From Halalkalibacter akibai JCM 9157 (lineage in GTDB: Bacteria; Bacillota; Bacilli; Bacillales; Bacillaceae_D): a DNA stretch of 64,000 bases. Position numbers and translations under genes: made by a program. Shown piece by piece: positions 62,458 to 64,000 of the stretch (positions are counted from its first letter, which is position 1; the number at the start of each line of letters is the position of its first letter). The DNA lies in contig NZ_BAUV01000009.1 in NCBI RefSeq assembly GCF_000513135.1, forward strand, positions 1 through 64,000, given 5' to 3'. A model generated the notes under the pieces. It saw nothing but the letters and a program-made list of their open reading frames with translations. It did not search any database and was not told the DNA's origin.

Positions 62458-63306
62458 ATGCGTAAAGGTCTGATTACTCTTTTCATCCTGATCATGTTGG
62501 CTATAAGTGTTGGTTTAGATGTTAGAATTTTAACTAATGAACAGGATGAAGAAATGGAATTAGATTTGCAACTAGAGGAGGAAGATGTAGGTTTAGTATT
62601 TTTTGATTTACCTAATGGTGAAGCAACTTATATCGAACTACCTAGTGGAGAAACATTCCTTATTGGCACAGGATCAGAAGATTCAGCCGAAGCACTGTTT
62701 TATCGTTTACGTAAGCTGAATGTCCAATCAATTGACACCATTATCTTACCTCGATTCGAAAAAGAATACAGTGGCAATGTTGAAAAGATTATAACTAAGC
62801 TAAAAACGAAACAACTAATTGTTCCTTCAAAAGGCTTAAGTCAAGCCATTAATCAATATCAATCATTTGCCATAGATATATTTGAATGGAAGGAAAATGA
62901 ACTTTATCCAATAAGTGATTATGCATCAATTAAAACGTTATCAAATGATCAAGCTTTGATGCCAATGGTCTCTTTTATCTTGTCAGTACACGATAAACAT
63001 CAATTCTTCTTTTCATTTGAAGCAAATGAAAGCTTAGAGAAAACTTGGATTGAAGAAGGATTATCCCCTGTCTCCATTTTGAAAGTAGCTGAATTTGGAG
63101 ATGAGGTAGGAACGAGTCAGCGATTCTTAAATGAAATCGACCCAGAGGTTGCCGTTTTGTTCTCAAAGAGAGACGCGGAAATCAGTGCGCAACTAATCGA
63201 ACGTCTCCAAGAAACATGGATAGACACATACACCATGAAACAAAACGGATCCGTCATCGTAAAAATAAATAAACTAGACTACGACATCGTCACCGTACAT
63301 TTCTAA
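62458..63306 (+). CDS. Membrane-anchored ComEC-like metallo-beta-lactamase fold protein lacking metal ligands
   Basis: 282 residues. The N-terminal anchor (GLITLFILIMLAISVGLDV) is followed by an extracytoplasmic domain with the outline of the ComEC C-terminal metallo-beta-lactamase domain: LPNGEATYIELPSGETFLIGTG, then IDTIILPRFEKEYSGN where the family has TH-x-H-x-DH, and SILKVAEFGDEVGTSQRFL where it has LKVPHHGS. None of the expected His ligands is present, so it is probably not an active hydrolase. GGAGGAGAT lies before the ATG at 62458, after dinG. Family assignment inferred by motif comparison. Confidence 0.65.
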   Translation: MRKGLITLFILIMLAISVGLDVRILTNEQDEEMELDLQLEEEDVGLVFFDLPNGEATYIELPSGETFLIGTGSEDSAEALFYRLRKLNVQSIDTIILPRFEKEYSGNVEKIITKLKTKQLIVPSKGLSQAINQYQSFAIDIFEWKENELYPISDYASIKTLSNDQALMPMVSFILSVHDKHQFFFSFEANESLEKTWIEEGLSPVSILKVAEFGDEVGTSQRFLNEIDPEVAVLFSKRDAEISAQLIERLQETWIDTYTMKQNGSVIVKINKLDYDIVTVHF

Positions 63307-63354
63307 AGCTTAGGGAGTACAAGATTTGTTAAATTCGTGTTAAAAATTAAAGTG

Positions 63355-63482
63355 GAATGGAGCGGAAGGCACTTGACTCCTGCGGGAATAGAGGAAAGGG
63401 CAAGACCCCACAGACGGAACGTCGAGGAGGCTTGGCTTGCTCCCCGCGGAAAGCAAGTGCCTGAAGCGTAGTGGAGCGGAGC
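63355..63482. repeat. Conserved intergenic palindromic repeat of alkaliphilic Bacillus type
   Basis: A unit of about 128 bp beginning ATGGAGCGGAAGGCACTTG and ending CAAGTGCCTGAAGCGTAGTG, followed by GAGCGGA. GGCACTTG and CAAGTGCC close the structure, with internal GACG/CGTC. Units of this kind recur between genes in Bacillaceae genomes, from memory and not searched here. An open frame on the minus strand (63303-63527) is an artefact of it. A shortened copy is at 47155. Confidence 0.72.
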
Positions 63483-63866
63483 TTGTGGCAATATCCGGTT
63501 AAAACAAAAATATTCTGCACAGGGCATTTGTGCAGAACATCTTGAGGTGTGAGTAGGAGAATTTTGTTGTTTGTTATCTAACTATGTCTTATGATGTTAC
63601 AGTAGTTACTTTTTTTCTTGAAAAACAGCAGGAAATAAAGTTTGACGAATTGATATTGGAAACACTTGATGCCATTTTAAGCCTTTTCGACGTAACAGAG
63701 CTACTTCGTTTTTCTCTGCTTGGAAACGTTTTGCAGTTGATTTTGAATTTGACAAATGTTACGCCCCCTTTCACTGGCGTACTTATATTATGACCTTTAT
63801 TGAAACATCTATGTTTAGCAAAACTTGTACAACTAGGAATAACTTTATCCAATTGGAGGAGTCAGC
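63483..63866. other. Non-coding or decayed gap before ypmA
   Basis: Apart from a 9-bp hairpin (TTCTGCACA at 63513-63521 and TGTGCAGAA at 63529-63537, T-run on the minus side) nothing could be recognised. Two overlapping open frames, 69 codons on + and 87 on minus, have no ribosome site or recognisable family. Confidence 0.45.
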
Positions 63867-64000
63867 ATGGAGCAGAAGATGATTGTATTATCTACACACC
63901 ATATAAGTAAGGCACCGGATTTATATAAAATAGTCGATTCATTAAACAGAACGTTAAAGCAAAAAGATTTAACGTTTGGTTTATCTATAGACAAACAAGA
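63867..64000 (+). CDS. ypmA: YpmA, DUF4264 family (5' part, cut by the window end)
   Basis: The first 44 codons of a small protein starting MEQKMIVLSTHHI and continuing APDLYKIVDSLNRTLKQKD, the pattern of YpmA/DUF4264. In B. subtilis ypmA lies after dinG, before ypmB and aspB, so the position agrees. TTGGAGGAG is placed correctly before the ATG. The end of the gene lies outside the window. Function unknown. Confidence 0.78.
   Translation, partial: MEQKMIVLSTHHISKAPDLYKIVDSLNRTLKQKDLTFGLSIDKQ

Noticed and set aside
63303-63527. 74-codon minus-strand frame
   Set aside because: It coincides with the palindromic repeat at 63355-63482 and reads through it.
63584-63852. Overlapping 69- and 87-codon frames on opposite strands before ypmA
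   Set aside because: No Shine-Dalgarno, no recognised motif, AT-rich. Possibly decayed sequence, but not supportable as genes.

Overview
The window is low-GC DNA from the chromosome of a spore-forming Bacillaceae bacterium, most likely an alkaliphilic Bacillus of the Halalkalibacter/Alkalihalobacillus type. This rests on gene content and order, not on a search. From sleB to ypmA the order follows the B. subtilis block sleB-ypeB-ypfA-cmk-ypfD-fni-ypzI-yphA-der-gpsA-yphE/F-spoIVA-mtrB-hepS-menG-hepT-ndk-cheR-aro-trp-hisC-tyrA-aro-ypiA/B/F-qcrABC-ypjA/B/D-dapB-mgsA-bshB1-bshA-cca-birA-panBCD-dinG-ypmA. Spore genes (sleB, ypeB, spoIVA, a spoVIF-like gene, ypjB) and bacillithiol genes (bshA, bshB1) fit this assignment. 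Nearly every gene is on the + strand; ypzI and ypjC are the exceptions.

Layout. 1-6.5 kb: methionine synthesis (metI, yitJ, cobalamin-dependent metH). 6.7-9.2 kb: the germination pair sleB-ypeB, with a 26-glutamine tract in SleB. 9.3-14.6 kb: motI/ypfA, cmk, an acyltransferase, an S1-like protein, fni, ypzI and yphA. 14.7-21.3 kb: der, plsY, gpsA and spore-coat genes ending in spoIVA, with a repeat-rich gap at 18.1-18.6 kb. 21.5-26.7 kb: mtrB (TRAP) and menaquinone genes, in which UbiA-, UbiX- and MqnA-type genes lie between menG and hepT, pointing to the futalosine route. 27-41 kb: ndk, cheR and the aromatic supraoperon, with a TRAP-controlled attenuator before trpE. 41-47 kb: a candidate small RNA on the minus strand, a degenerate amidohydrolase-like gene, ypiA/B/F and the menaquinol:cytochrome c reductase genes. 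47-56 kb: ypj genes, lysine, methylglyoxal and bacillithiol genes, cca and birA. 56-64 kb: a structured leader, panBCD, a TPR gene, dinG, a metallo-beta-lactamase-like protein without metal ligands, a Bacillus-type intergenic repeat and the start of ypmA.

The genes connect. Chorismate from the aro genes feeds tryptophan (trp), tyrosine/phenylalanine (tyrA, hisC, aroH) and, through MqnA, menaquinone. HepS/HepT make the quinone side chain and QcrABC uses the reduced quinone. TRAP, encoded at 21.5 kb, should bind the trp leader at 31.27-31.33 kb.

Six conserved genes (metH, hepS, cheR, aroB, tyrA, ypiA) carry seven apparent one-base frameshifts. All seven can be repaired by adding one base to a short run, so sequencing or assembly errors are more likely than real gene loss. 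The most novel item is the candidate small RNA at about 41015-41112 (minus strand). No rRNA, tRNA, CRISPR array, intact insertion sequence or prophage was seen.
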